Shown here one piece after another: positions 44,210 to 52,100 of a stretch of 64,000 nt of DNA. The DNA comes from Paenibacillus sp. HGH0039 (GTDB lineage Bacteria; Bacillota; Bacilli; Paenibacillales; NBRC-103111), in NCBI RefSeq assembly GCF_000411255.1, contig NZ_KE150413.1:1156999-1220998 (forward strand). The letters are read 5' to 3'. Within the stretch, counting starts at the first letter, position 1, and every line of letters begins with the position of its first letter. A program made the position numbers and the translations under genes. The notes beneath the pieces are model-generated. The model saw only the letters and a program-made list of their open reading frames with translations, was not told the DNA's origin and made no database searches.

Positions 44210-45301
44210 ATGTCACAAAAGTACCGGATCGGAATTATCGGATGCGGAGGGATTGCAAACGGCAAACACCTGCCGAGTCTGGCGAAACTGCCTAACGTTG
44301 AATTGGTCGCATTCTGCGATATTGTCATCGAACGGGCGGAAAAAGCCAAGGAACAATACGGTTCCGGCGATGCTTGCGTTTACCAAGATTACCGTGAACT
44401 GCTGAAAGATTCCTCCCTTGATATAGTTCATGTCTGCACACCGAACGATTCTCACGCGGACATTACCATCGATGCACTGGAAGCCGGCAAACACGTCATG
44501 TGTGAAAAGCCGATGGCTAAAACGTCCGTGGACGCCCGCCGCATGGTGGACGCCGCCAAACGGACCGGCAAGAAACTGACGATCGGATATAACAACCGTT
44601 TCCGCTCCGATTCCCAGTATTTGAAAAAGCTTTGCGAAGACGGCGAGCTTGGGGAAGTTTACTTCGCCAAAGCACACGCTATCCGCCGCCGGGCCGTTCC
44701 GACTTGGGGCGTATTCCTGGATGAAGAAAAGCAGGGCGGAGGCCCGCTGATCGATATCGGGACTCACGCGCTCGACCTCACGTTGTGGATGATGGACAAC
44801 TACAAACCGAAGGTTGTGCTTGGAACCTCGTACCACAAGCTGTCTCACCGGGCGAACGCGGCGAATGCTTGGGGCCCTTGGGACCCGGCGAAGTTCACGG
44901 TTGAAGATTCCGCTTTCGGTATGATCACGATGGAAAACGGCGCGACTATCATGCTTGAATCGAGCTGGGCGCTGAACACCCTTGAAGTCGACGAAGCGAA
45001 ATGTACGCTGAGCGGAACCGAGGGCGGAGCCGACATGAAGGACGGCCTGCGCATTAACGGCGAGAAAAACAGCCGCCTGTACACACAGAATATCGAGCTT
45101 TCCAGCGGCGGCGTAGCCTTCTACGAGGGTGCTTCCGAGAACGCGCCCGATCTGGAGATGCGCATGTGGATCGACGCGATCGAAAACGACAAAGATCCGG
45201 TAGTCACGCCGGAACAAGCACTTGTCGTATCGGAAATTCTCGAAGCCATCTACGAATCGGCGAAAACCGGCAAAGCGGTTTACCTGAACGAAGAGAAGTA
45301 A
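44210..45301 (+). CDS. Gfo/Idh/MocA family oxidoreductase
   Basis: 363 aa NAD(P)-dependent sugar or inositol dehydrogenase type. Rossmann motif IGIIGCGGIANGKH near 6-19, the family signature VMCEKPMAKTSVDARRMV with the catalytic-site Lys near 98, and the C-terminal beta-sheet domain with GGGPLIDIGTHALDLTLWMM. GAAGGAGG SD. The substrate is unknown; the divergent AraC regulator suggests an inducible sugar pathway, but no transporter or kinase is adjacent. Confidence 0.88.
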   Translation: MSQKYRIGIIGCGGIANGKHLPSLAKLPNVELVAFCDIVIERAEKAKEQYGSGDACVYQDYRELLKDSSLDIVHVCTPNDSHADITIDALEAGKHVMCEKPMAKTSVDARRMVDAAKRTGKKLTIGYNNRFRSDSQYLKKLCEDGELGEVYFAKAHAIRRRAVPTWGVFLDEEKQGGGPLIDIGTHALDLTLWMMDNYKPKVVLGTSYHKLSHRANAANAWGPWDPAKFTVEDSAFGMITMENGATIMLESSWALNTLEVDEAKCTLSGTEGGADMKDGLRINGEKNSRLYTQNIELSSGGVAFYEGASENAPDLEMRMWIDAIENDKDPVVTPEQALVVSEILEAIYESAKTGKAVYLNEEK

Positions 45302-45330
45302 GAGCGGCCGCAGTCTGCTTAAAACAAAAA

Positions 45331-45361
45331 AGTCCGCCTCGTTTTACGGGGCGGCTTTTTC
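45331..45361 (+). terminator. Terminator after the oxidoreductase
   Basis: CCGCCTCG / CGGGGCGG stem (45334-45354, one G-U pair) with a five-base T-run. Confidence 0.8.
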
Positions 45362-45382
45362 TTAAAGTGTCCAACAAAAATA

Positions 45383-45416
45383 AGCTCGTTTCCATTAGCG
45401 GAGAACGGGCTTTTTT
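45383..45416. terminator. Bidirectional hairpin terminator
   Basis: AGCTCGTTTCC pairs with GGAGAACGGGCT and is flanked by A5 and T6, so it can serve as a second terminator for the oxidoreductase or end the - strand mini-gene at 45508. Confidence 0.6.
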
Positions 45417-45507
45417 GCCGTTTGGAAGGAAGAGGCATACACGTCAAACAGGAGAGAGTGGACAGAAGAAACGGGGTTCACATTCATGGGGGCCGCACGA
45501 GGGCTAC

Positions 45508-45570
45508 TTATTCTTCCTTCTCGTCGGCTGTATCGTCTTCAAACGGTTCGCGATCTTCTTCGTAGTACAT
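45508..45570 (-). CDS. Candidate very short acidic peptide (20 aa)
   Basis: MYYEEDREPFEDDTADEKEE. The reason to list it is a near-perfect SD (GGAAGGAGGTG) eight bases before the ATG. Upstream there is a promoter-like pair: TTGCAG at 45632-45627 and TATGTA at 45608-45603, spacer 18. A hairpin with T-run lies downstream. Over half of the residues are acidic. No known family; it could instead be a leader peptide or chance. Confidence 0.4.
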   Translation of the reverse strand: MYYEEDREPFEDDTADEKEE

Positions 45571-45664
45571 CTAGTCGGCACCTCCTTCCGGTAATCTATT
45601 CTTACATACTAGTTTATGATCGTTTTCTGCAAATTATCACCATGTAAGCGGCAGGTAAAATAAA

Positions 45665-45697
45665 AAAGGCGATTCTCTTACGGGAATCGCCTTTCTT
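45665..45697 (-). terminator. Terminator of the cyd operon
   Basis: AAAGGCGATTC / GAATCGCCTTT stem with A6 on the left, which becomes a T-run for - strand transcripts, 55 bases after the cydS stop. Confidence 0.85.
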
Positions 45698-45751
45698 TTC
45701 GCGAGTGATAAGAAGGGTATGGCTGATCGGCACGGTTAGAGCAGAGAAGGT

Positions 45752-45886
45752 TCAGCGCATACGCTGCGGACGATCGCCTTCCGGCTCGTCCGTAACATCT
45801 TTGGCGCGGGGCGTCCACAGAAACAAGAAGAGCAGCGAGACCGCAACGACAATCGGAGGAGCATACATGATCATAAAATGTTCCAC
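45752..45886 (-). CDS. cydS: Cytochrome bd small subunit CydS
   Basis: 44 aa, GTG start, AAAGGA ten bases upstream, seven bases after cydB. Begins MEHFMIMYAPPIVVAVSLLFLFLW: a single membrane helix with the MYAP-VVV pattern remembered from the small CydS subunit of Geobacillus bd oxidase, followed by a charged C-terminal tail (~25-44). Assembles with CydA and CydB and lies at the heme face of the complex. Too short for many gene finders, but context and motif are convincing. Confidence 0.85.
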   Translation of the reverse strand: MEHFMIMYAPPIVVAVSLLFLFLWTPRAKDVTDEPEGDRPQRMR

Positions 45887-45893
45887 GGCGTCT

Positions 45894-46919
45894 TCATCCT
45901 TTCTTATCCCGGTTTCCTTGAACATAGCTGGCATCAAACAGGAACAGTCTCATCAGCAGAACAAGCGAAGGAATGAGAATCAGCAGGCCGGCGATAAAAG
46001 CGATGATAAGCGCCGTGCCCATGGCGGGATTGGTGAAGTTTTCATGAATCGTGATGTACGGATACAGAATGTAAGGCAGATGGGAGGCCCCGTACCCGAA
46101 AAAAGCAAAGGCGAACTGAAGCAGGACGAAGGTGAAGCCGAGGCCCAAATGTCTTTTTTTCCAGACGGCATAGACGGCAATCAGGAAGCAGAGGAACGAG
46201 ATAACGAACATCCAGGCGAGATCGAGCATTTTTGTGAAATGTTCGGGGTTATGCCGGGAGATCGCGAAAAAGACGAGTACGCTGGCCAGAATGGTCGGAA
46301 CGCTCCAGAAAAGCGCATACCCGCGTACGATTTCAAAAGCGGCCTTGTCCTTCGCTTTATGCGCATAGTAGGCCAGGAACATGGCGGAGATGTACAGCAC
46401 GCTGACGATAGCGATCAGCACGACCGACCAGGTATAGACGCTGCCCAGGAGAGCGCTCCAGTCCAGCGTGATTTGGCCGGCGGTTTCCACGATCAGGCCG
46501 CCTTCCGAAATGGCCAGCACGGTCGATAAAGCGGCGGGGATCAGCAGCCCGGTAGCTCCGTAGATCAGCATGTACCACTGGTTGTCTTTGGACCCGTACG
46601 TGCTGAACGCGTAGTAGGAACCCCGCAGAGCGAGAAGAATGAGCGCCAGGGACCCCGGGACAAGCAGTGCCGTGCCGTAATAGCGGGCGGTTTCCGGAAA
46701 AAATCCGACCAGGCCGATGTAGAAGAAGACAAGAAACACATTGGTGACTTCCCAGACGGGAGAAAGATAGCGTTCGATGATGCGGTGCGTGATATTTTTG
46801 CTGCCCGTAACGACGGAATAGTAGCTGAAAAAACCGGCTCCGAAGTCAATGGAAGCCACGATCAGGTAGCCGAACAGAAACACCCACAGAACGGTAATGC
46901 CGAGCAGCTCCAGATTCAT
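45894..46919 (-). CDS. cydB: Cytochrome bd ubiquinol/menaquinol oxidase subunit II
   Basis: 341 aa, about nine membrane helices starting LELLGITVLWVFLFGYLIVASIDFGAG, the typical CydB N-terminus. Second core subunit of cytochrome bd, an oxygen reductase used at low oxygen. ATGA overlap with cydA; cydS follows seven bases downstream. Confidence 0.95.
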   Translation of the reverse strand: MNLELLGITVLWVFLFGYLIVASIDFGAGFFSYYSVVTGSKNITHRIIERYLSPVWEVTNVFLVFFYIGLVGFFPETARYYGTALLVPGSLALILLALRGSYYAFSTYGSKDNQWYMLIYGATGLLIPAALSTVLAISEGGLIVETAGQITLDWSALLGSVYTWSVVLIAIVSVLYISAMFLAYYAHKAKDKAAFEIVRGYALFWSVPTILASVLVFFAISRHNPEHFTKMLDLAWMFVISFLCFLIAVYAVWKKRHLGLGFTFVLLQFAFAFFGYGASHLPYILYPYITIHENFTNPAMGTALIIAFIAGLLILIPSLVLLMRLFLFDASYVQGNRDKKG

Positions 46920-48271
46920 TCCAGCGGCCCCCTTTTCTCGAAAACGCCGAATGCGATCAATTCATCCGCGACGTCGTTGTTTTTGAACAGCTTGGACAGC
47001 ACTTTTATCGCGGTCAGCCCCAGGACGAGATACAGCAGACAGAACAAGAGCAGCATCTTGTCCACATGGGCCGACGTCGTGGCCGCTTCGGCCACTTTCA
47101 TGTAGCCGCGGAGAATCCACGGCTGCCGGCCTACCTCGGCATAGAACCAGCCGAGCCAGATGCCGAGCATGGAGAGCGGTCCGCAGGCGACGATCACCCG
47201 GAGCAGCCAGCGCGGAGCCGGCTTCGAGGCGCGTTTGCTGCGGCTGAGCCACAGGTAGAGAGCCGCGATCACGATGGTGAACATCCCGATGGTGACCATG
47301 CCGTCGAAGAAGTAGTGCACATAGAGCGGAGGCTCCAGCTCATCGGGAATCTGATCCAGCCCTTTGACTTCAAAGCCGGGATTGCTGCCGGCGAGGATGC
47401 TCAGGGCGTACGGGATTTTCAGCCCGTATTTGATTTCTTTGTCCTCTGTCAAAATTCCGCCGAACACCAGCGGAGCTTTGGTCTGCGTCTCGAAATGCCA
47501 TTCGGCCGCAGCCAGCTTCTCGGGCTGATAAGCCGCCAGAAACTTGCCCGAGAGGTCGCCGATCGCAGCCGTTGCCAGCGCGAACACAAGGCCTGCGGAT
47601 AGCGTAAGCTTGAGCGCCTTCTTGGCGTAAAGCCGGTCTCCTTTGCGGCGCAGCAGCGAGAAGGCCGCTATGGCCGCGAGAATGAACGCGCAAGTCATGT
47701 AAGCCGATGCGAGGACGTGGGAAACTTTCGTGGGCGTCGCCGGGTTGAACATGGCCGCAATCGGGTCCACGTTCGTGATTTTGCCGTTTTCAAGCGTAAA
47801 GCCTTGCGGCGTGTTCATAAATGCGTTCACGGTCGTAATGAAAAAGGCCGAGGCGGAAGATCCGATGGCGACCGGGATGAGCAGCATCAGATGCCGCTTC
47901 GGTTTGAACCGGTCCCAGGTATACAAATAAATGCCGAGGAAAATCGCTTCGACGAAGAACGCGAACGTCTCCATAAACAGCGGCAGCGCGATGGCCTGCC
48001 CGGCGATTTCCATAAAGCTCGGCCACAGCAGACTCAGCTGTAGACCGATGGCCGTTCCGGTCACGACGCCGATGGCGACGGTGATGACGAAGCCGCGCGC
48101 CCAGCGGCGGGCCAGCAGTGTGTAGTACCGGTCGTTCTTGCGGATGCCCGTCCATTCGGCCAGAGCGATCATCACCGGAACGCCGACACCGATCGTGGCG
48201 AAAATAATGTGGAACGCGAGCGTGACTTCGGTGAGTATGCGGCTGTACAATACAGGATCATAATGAAACAC
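46916..48271 (-). CDS. cydA: Cytochrome bd oxidase subunit I
   Basis: 451 aa with about nine helices. Binds hemes b558, b595 and d. Heme-ligand His near the N-terminus (VTLAFHIIFATIGVGVP) and in LPLFMETFAFFVEAIFLGIYLYTWDRF; the quinone loop is short, as in Gram-positive CydA. GTG start 48271 with GGGGGAG ten bases upstream; the nearby ATG is out of frame. Under a probable Rex operator 260 bases upstream. Confidence 0.95.
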   Translation of the reverse strand: MFHYDPVLYSRILTEVTLAFHIIFATIGVGVPVMIALAEWTGIRKNDRYYTLLARRWARGFVITVAIGVVTGTAIGLQLSLLWPSFMEIAGQAIALPLFMETFAFFVEAIFLGIYLYTWDRFKPKRHLMLLIPVAIGSSASAFFITTVNAFMNTPQGFTLENGKITNVDPIAAMFNPATPTKVSHVLASAYMTCAFILAAIAAFSLLRRKGDRLYAKKALKLTLSAGLVFALATAAIGDLSGKFLAAYQPEKLAAAEWHFETQTKAPLVFGGILTEDKEIKYGLKIPYALSILAGSNPGFEVKGLDQIPDELEPPLYVHYFFDGMVTIGMFTIVIAALYLWLSRSKRASKPAPRWLLRVIVACGPLSMLGIWLGWFYAEVGRQPWILRGYMKVAEAATTSAHVDKMLLLFCLLYLVLGLTAIKVLSKLFKNNDVADELIAFGVFEKRGPLE

Positions 48272-48307
48272 GGTGCATCAACTCCCCCTGGAATGTTCTT
48301 GTTTCGG

Positions 48308-48358
48308 ATGCATGCGGGTGCATGCAAGCTTATGCAGGCTCATACAGGCTCATGCAAA
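48308..48358. repeat. Short degenerate 10-11 bp tandem repeats
   Basis: Units of the form TGCATGCGGG, TGCATGCAAGCT, TATGCAGGCT, CATACAGGCT, CATGCAAACA follow each other between the 32-aa ORF and cydA. May form stem structures in the leader; otherwise unexplained. Confidence 0.5.
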
Positions 48359-48448
48359 CAACCTGCGCAGAAAGGAAAGCAGCATAACGGCGGCCACGAC
48401 GAACATGAGAATCATCAGCCGTTTCTCCTGACGTTTAAACGGTTTCAT
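48350..48448 (-). CDS. Candidate small single-helix membrane protein leading the cyd operon (32 aa)
   Basis: MKPFKRQEKRLMIL followed by a hydrophobic helix (MFVVAAVMLLSFL) and RRLFA. GGGGCGGTGA is a few bases before ATG. It lies between the Rex-type operator (48532-48549) and cydA on the same strand, so any transcript from that promoter includes it. Size and topology resemble accessory bd subunits (CydX/CydS-like), but the basic N-terminus is different and cydS is already present. Unrecognised; function inferred only from position. Confidence 0.55.
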   Translation of the reverse strand: MKPFKRQEKRLMILMFVVAAVMLLSFLRRLFA

Positions 48449-48531
48449 GCTTTCACCGCCCCGGTACATAATGTAATCACGACCCTAGATTACTTAAACC
48501 AAATGATTCTATTTTTATCTTACACACTTGG

Positions 48532-48549
48532 ATGTGATTATTTTCACAA
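48532..48549 (-). promoter_or_regulatory. Rex-type operator upstream of the cyd operon
   Basis: On the - strand it reads TTGTGAAAATAATCACAT, matching the Rex palindrome TTGTGAA-N4-TTCACAA in 12 of 14 positions. Rex represses cyd genes when NADH is low in relation to NAD+; B. subtilis cydABCD is a known target. Confidence 0.75.
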
Positions 48550-48605
48550 TATCTGTGAGTAAACGGTGAAGAATGGTTGACAAAATATTGACGGGTGACC
48601 AAAAG

Positions 48606-48659
48606 AAGAAGCACCGTCCGGAAGCACGGGAAACGTGCGTCTGGAAGGTGCTTCTTTTT
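48606..48659. terminator. Hairpin terminator of the 48664-49518 gene
   Basis: AAGAAGCACC pairs with GGTGCTTCTT around an inner GCACG/CGTGC hairpin, flanked by A and T runs on both sides. Confidence 0.75.
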
Positions 48660-48663
48660 ACAG

Positions 48664-49518
48664 CTATTCCTGCACTTTCTGGATTTTAGCGGGATTGTTG
48701 ATTTTGTAAGGCACGGGATAGCGCGTCAGCTTCTTGGCCACGATCTTGGCTTCGAACGTGATCGTATCGCCGACTTCGAGCTCCAGCTTTTTCAGCGTCG
48801 CGCTGTGGCTGGACCAGGCGGTGCCGATATCCGTTTCCGGCTCCACAATGGTGACATTTTCGTAAATGATGACCTCATCGTCGTTATCGGAAAAGTGATT
48901 GGGAACCGTCGTGAAATCCTGTACCTTAGCGGTCATCTTCACTTTTTCTTCCGGAAGCTGAAGCTTGGGCGCTTTTTCTTTCTTGGCCTTCGCCTTAGGC
49001 GCATCGACGGCTTCGGATTCGGCGTCGGGCTTGTCCCGATCGGCGGAAACCGCGGCTTGCCCAGGCTCTGCCTCCGTCTGTGACGTCAGCGCCGGCTCTG
49101 CGGCAGCCTGCTTCTGCGGGATGGCGGCTGCCGTAGTCTCAGCGGCCGAATCCGCCGGAACTTCACCTGCAGGCTCCGCATTCCCGGCCGCATCGTTTCC
49201 TTCCGAAGCATCGGCTTCAGTGGCGTTTTCGCTGGAGGACCACTGCCTCTGCCCGTAGTTCGCCGCTTGCATTTCCTTCAAATAGGAGGGATGGATGCAG
49301 TGCTGCTGCTTGTTGTCAAATTCGATGACAGCCGTCATTCTGTCGGTGTACCCGACGATGGTGCAGGGAACGTTCAAGCCGTTTCCCTTATAGAAAAAGG
49401 CTTTGGTTTTGGTTGCCTTACCGGACAGCAAGCCCCATTCCTTGCATTGTTCAATCTGCTCCGCCTCGTCTTCGAAGGCGTGGTAGATACCGGGCTGAAT
49501 CGTAAACGCGTATACCAT
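48664..49518 (-). CDS. Hypothetical protein with Ala/Glu-rich linker (284 aa)
   Basis: Three parts: an N-terminal domain (1-~90, MVYAFTIQPGIYHAFEDE; FYKGNGLNVPCTIVGYTDRMTAVIEFD), an Ala/Glu/Ser-rich disordered linker (~95-195) and a C-terminal beta-rich segment (~195-284; VIIYENVTIVEPETDIGT, GDTITFEAKIVAKKLTRYPVPYKINNP) that could be OB-like. No signal peptide or TM. GGCGGAG SD. It lies between the cyd operon and a two-component system with its own terminator. Function unknown. Confidence 0.75.
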   Translation of the reverse strand: MVYAFTIQPGIYHAFEDEAEQIEQCKEWGLLSGKATKTKAFFYKGNGLNVPCTIVGYTDRMTAVIEFDNKQQHCIHPSYLKEMQAANYGQRQWSSSENATEADASEGNDAAGNAEPAGEVPADSAAETTAAAIPQKQAAAEPALTSQTEAEPGQAAVSADRDKPDAESEAVDAPKAKAKKEKAPKLQLPEEKVKMTAKVQDFTTVPNHFSDNDDEVIIYENVTIVEPETDIGTAWSSHSATLKKLELEVGDTITFEAKIVAKKLTRYPVPYKINNPAKIQKVQE

Positions 49519-49546
49519 CGCTTCTCCGCCTTTCTGTTTATCCCGT

Positions 49547-51073
49547 TTATTTTAACATTTTTCCGCCGTTAATTTCACCGATTTCAGGGAAGGTGAGCAC
49601 GAAAGTCGAACCGGCGCCTTCCCGGCTCCGGACCGAGATCGTACCGCCGTGGGCTTCGACGATCGACTTCGTGATCGACAGCCCGAGTCCGGCTCCGCCG
49701 TGCTTGCGGGTTCTGGAGGAATCGCTGCGGTAAAAGCGCTCGAACACATGAGCCGCGTGTTCTTCGGGGATGCCCGGACCGTTGTCCTTGACCTTCAGCG
49801 CGATTCCGTCCCTGTCCGCGGATAAAATGACCGTGATGACGCCGGTTTCCGGGTCCGTATGCTGGACCGCGTTATGAAACAGATTCAGGATCACTTGTTT
49901 CATTTTGTCCGGGTCGAAGGTTCCGCTTATGCCCGCGGTCAGGTCGATATGAACCGTGCGGGTACCCGCCAGCATCCGGAGATGAGGCTCCATCTCCAGA
50001 AGAAGCCGATCCAGCCGCGTGTCCGAGAGCTGGAGCTGGGGAGCGCGGTCGAGCTTGGCCAGCGTGAGCAGGTCCTCGACCAGCTTCTTGATGCGGGTCG
50101 ATTCGCCGTGCATGCTCGTCAAAGCGGCATAGAGCTGCTTCGGATTGTCCGCCGCCCCGCGGAGCAGCACTTCGAGAAAGCCGTGGATCGAAGTCAGCGG
50201 CGTGCGCAGCTCGTGGGAGGCGTCGGCGATGAAGCGCCGCATCTGTTCTTTCGCATCGCGTTCCGCGATGAAAGAAGTCTCCAGGCGCTGGAGCATGCCG
50301 TTGAACGATTTCGCGAGGGAGTCGATCTCCAGTTGGCCCTGCGTCTCGGGAAATCGTTCGTTCAGGTTGCCGGCGTCGGTCTGTTCGACGGCCTCGACCA
50401 TTTTGTTCAGCGGCTGGAGCGTACGTCGGAGCACGGGAATATTCAGCGCGAGGCCGCCCGCCAGGGCAAGCACGATGAGTGCCCCGTAAATCCAGAGCTG
50501 CTGGAGCACGACGGCCTGTAGCTGGGCCGTGCCCGTCCCCATCTGGATAATACCGCCGAAGCTGCCCGACCGTTCCGCCGGCCGGAAGACGACGAGCTGC
50601 TCGGTTCCCACGGCATCCTGCACGATTTTGTAGGAAACGGGCCGCCGGGGAGCCATCTCTTCTCGGACGGCGGTGTATTCCTCGGCCGGGAGCTGCGGGG
50701 AGATCATCCCGCTTTCTTTCGTCAAATCCGTGAAGGTTCCGTCGGGAGCGATATAGGCAAGCGACGTGTCCGGAAGGAACAGCACCGGACCGCGCGGGCG
50801 CTCCGATCCCGGCTGGACCTCTTCGTTTTTGCCGCGCCTTTCCGGAAGCAGGGAGGAGTGGTCCAGCAGGTCGCGGGGAAGTCCGTTCAGCTGAATGGAC
50901 ATCGTCTCGGCCCGGTTGCGGTACAGGAAATTTTTCATCCATATAGATTGAAGAGCGCCGACCAGGACAAGAAGCGCGGCCAAAATATAGAGCGACCGCG
51001 ACAACAGCTGGAACTGAAGGGAGCGGGGGGCCAACAGGCGCGCGGCGCGGGTCAGAGGCCGGCCTTGTTTCAT
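49547..51073 (-). CDS. Sensor histidine kinase of an OmpR-type two-component system
   Basis: 508 aa. TM1 ~25-45, extracytoplasmic region ~46-195, TM2 ~196-216, HAMP (RTLQPLNKMVEAVEQTDAGNLNERFPE). HisKA with RRFIADASHELRTPLTSIHGF (H287), HATPase with LFHNAVQHTDPETG, VKDNGPGIPEEHAAHVFERFYR and GGAGLGLSITKSIVEAHGG. Start overlaps the regulator stop (ATGA). The signal is unknown; the shared control region with a glycosyltransferase operon suggests an envelope stimulus. Confidence 0.9.
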   Translation of the reverse strand: MKQGRPLTRAARLLAPRSLQFQLLSRSLYILAALLVLVGALQSIWMKNFLYRNRAETMSIQLNGLPRDLLDHSSLLPERRGKNEEVQPGSERPRGPVLFLPDTSLAYIAPDGTFTDLTKESGMISPQLPAEEYTAVREEMAPRRPVSYKIVQDAVGTEQLVVFRPAERSGSFGGIIQMGTGTAQLQAVVLQQLWIYGALIVLALAGGLALNIPVLRRTLQPLNKMVEAVEQTDAGNLNERFPETQGQLEIDSLAKSFNGMLQRLETSFIAERDAKEQMRRFIADASHELRTPLTSIHGFLEVLLRGAADNPKQLYAALTSMHGESTRIKKLVEDLLTLAKLDRAPQLQLSDTRLDRLLLEMEPHLRMLAGTRTVHIDLTAGISGTFDPDKMKQVILNLFHNAVQHTDPETGVITVILSADRDGIALKVKDNGPGIPEEHAAHVFERFYRSDSSRTRKHGGAGLGLSITKSIVEAHGGTISVRSREGAGSTFVLTFPEIGEINGGKMLK

Positions 51074-51756
51074 GACCAGTCGAGCCGGTATCCGGCTCCC
51101 CGGAGCGTACGGATCAACCGGTGCTCCTTGTCTCCCAGCTTGTCCCTCAGAGAGCGGATATACACTTCCACGATGTTTTCTTCCCCGCCGAAGTCATACC
51201 CCCACACCTTGTCCAAAATCTTCGTCTTGCTGAGCACGATGCCGTGGTTAACGACGAGAAACTTCAAAAGCTCGTATTCCGTTGGCGAAAGCTCCAGCGA
51301 TCTCTCTCCGAAAATAATTTCCTTCCTCGGATCGTCGATCCGGAAAGGGCCGATGGCGATTTCCCGGAAAACGCCGGGAAACTGGTTGCGCAGCCTGGCC
51401 TCGATCCGGGCCAGAAGCTCCTCGAAGCTGAACGGCTTCACGAGGTAATCGTCCGCGCCTATGGTCAGTCCCTTGACGCGGTCCTCGACCTCGTCCTTGG
51501 CGGTCAGCATGATGACGGCGATATTGCTGCCGTTCTTCTTCAGCAGACGGCACACTTCGAAGCCGTCCATGCCGGGCATCATGACGTCGAGCACCACGAC
51601 ATGCGGCTGAAATTCCCGGACCAGATTAATGGCGCTCATGCCGTCCGGGGCCGTTTTAATTTCAAAGCCTTCATTAACAAGGCCGAATTCGAGAAATTGC
51701 AAAATGTGCGGCTCGTCATCGACAAGCAGGATACGGATGTCTTTACCATTTTTCAT
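51070..51756 (-). CDS. OmpR-family response regulator
   Basis: 228 aa. Receiver with D13/D14, phospho-acceptor D57 (HVVVLDVMMPG) and K107-like DDYLVKPFS; C-terminal winged helix (LSPTEYELLKFLVVNHG; ENIVEVYIRSLRDKL; RTLRGAGYRLDWS). First gene of the two-gene unit with the kinase. Divergent from the GT39 operon at 52101; the intergenic region has seven spaced half sites, probably its operators. Confidence 0.9.
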   Translation of the reverse strand: MKNGKDIRILLVDDEPHILQFLEFGLVNEGFEIKTAPDGMSAINLVREFQPHVVVLDVMMPGMDGFEVCRLLKKNGSNIAVIMLTAKDEVEDRVKGLTIGADDYLVKPFSFEELLARIEARLRNQFPGVFREIAIGPFRIDDPRKEIIFGERSLELSPTEYELLKFLVVNHGIVLSKTKILDKVWGYDFGGEENIVEVYIRSLRDKLGDKEHRLIRTLRGAGYRLDWS

Positions 51757-52100
51757 GCGGGATCACCTCTCGGGTCTTCTTTCTATTAGCTATACACGGA
51801 TTATCCGTCACGAAACTGAATGGAGTCTGAACGCAGCCTGAGCTTCCGCTTAATCATGGGGGCGCCCGCCGGACTTTCAGCAAACATTCAGCCAGCCTTC
51901 AAGAAGGGTTCAGGCACACATTGCACAATACAAGCATGTCAGGTGACTAGCCGGCTGCGCTGCAAGAGGCTTCTGGCAGATCATTTGGCTGGCGCAGGCC
52001 GGCAATGGGCATGGCGCTTTTATTTCTTTCTCGATGGTAACGTTTTTGCCGGGGGATGTAAATTTCATTTTCGCAAGTGACAATTAAGGAGTGGAGAACC
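51757..52100. other. Divergent control region, two-component system / glycosyltransferase operon
   Basis: 344 bases with no gene. Holds the repeat array listed next. Candidate promoter elements (for example TTGCAC near 51920) are weak, as expected for activator-dependent promoters. Confidence 0.65.
51816..51913. promoter_or_regulatory. Array of seven TTCAG-type half sites at 11-bp spacing
   Basis: Left group, reading on the - strand: CTGAA (51816), CTGAA (51827), CTGAG (51838), each 11 bases apart. Right group on the + strand: TTCAG (51876), TTCAG (51887), TTCAA (51898), TTCAG (51909), again each 11 apart. CTGAA is the reverse complement of TTCAG, so each group points toward one of the divergent genes. 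Direct repeats at one helical turn are how OmpR/PhoP-family dimers bind. Confidence 0.72.

Noticed and set aside
48595-49083. 162-aa + strand ORF
   Set aside because: Antisense to the 48664-49518 gene and starts inside its terminator.
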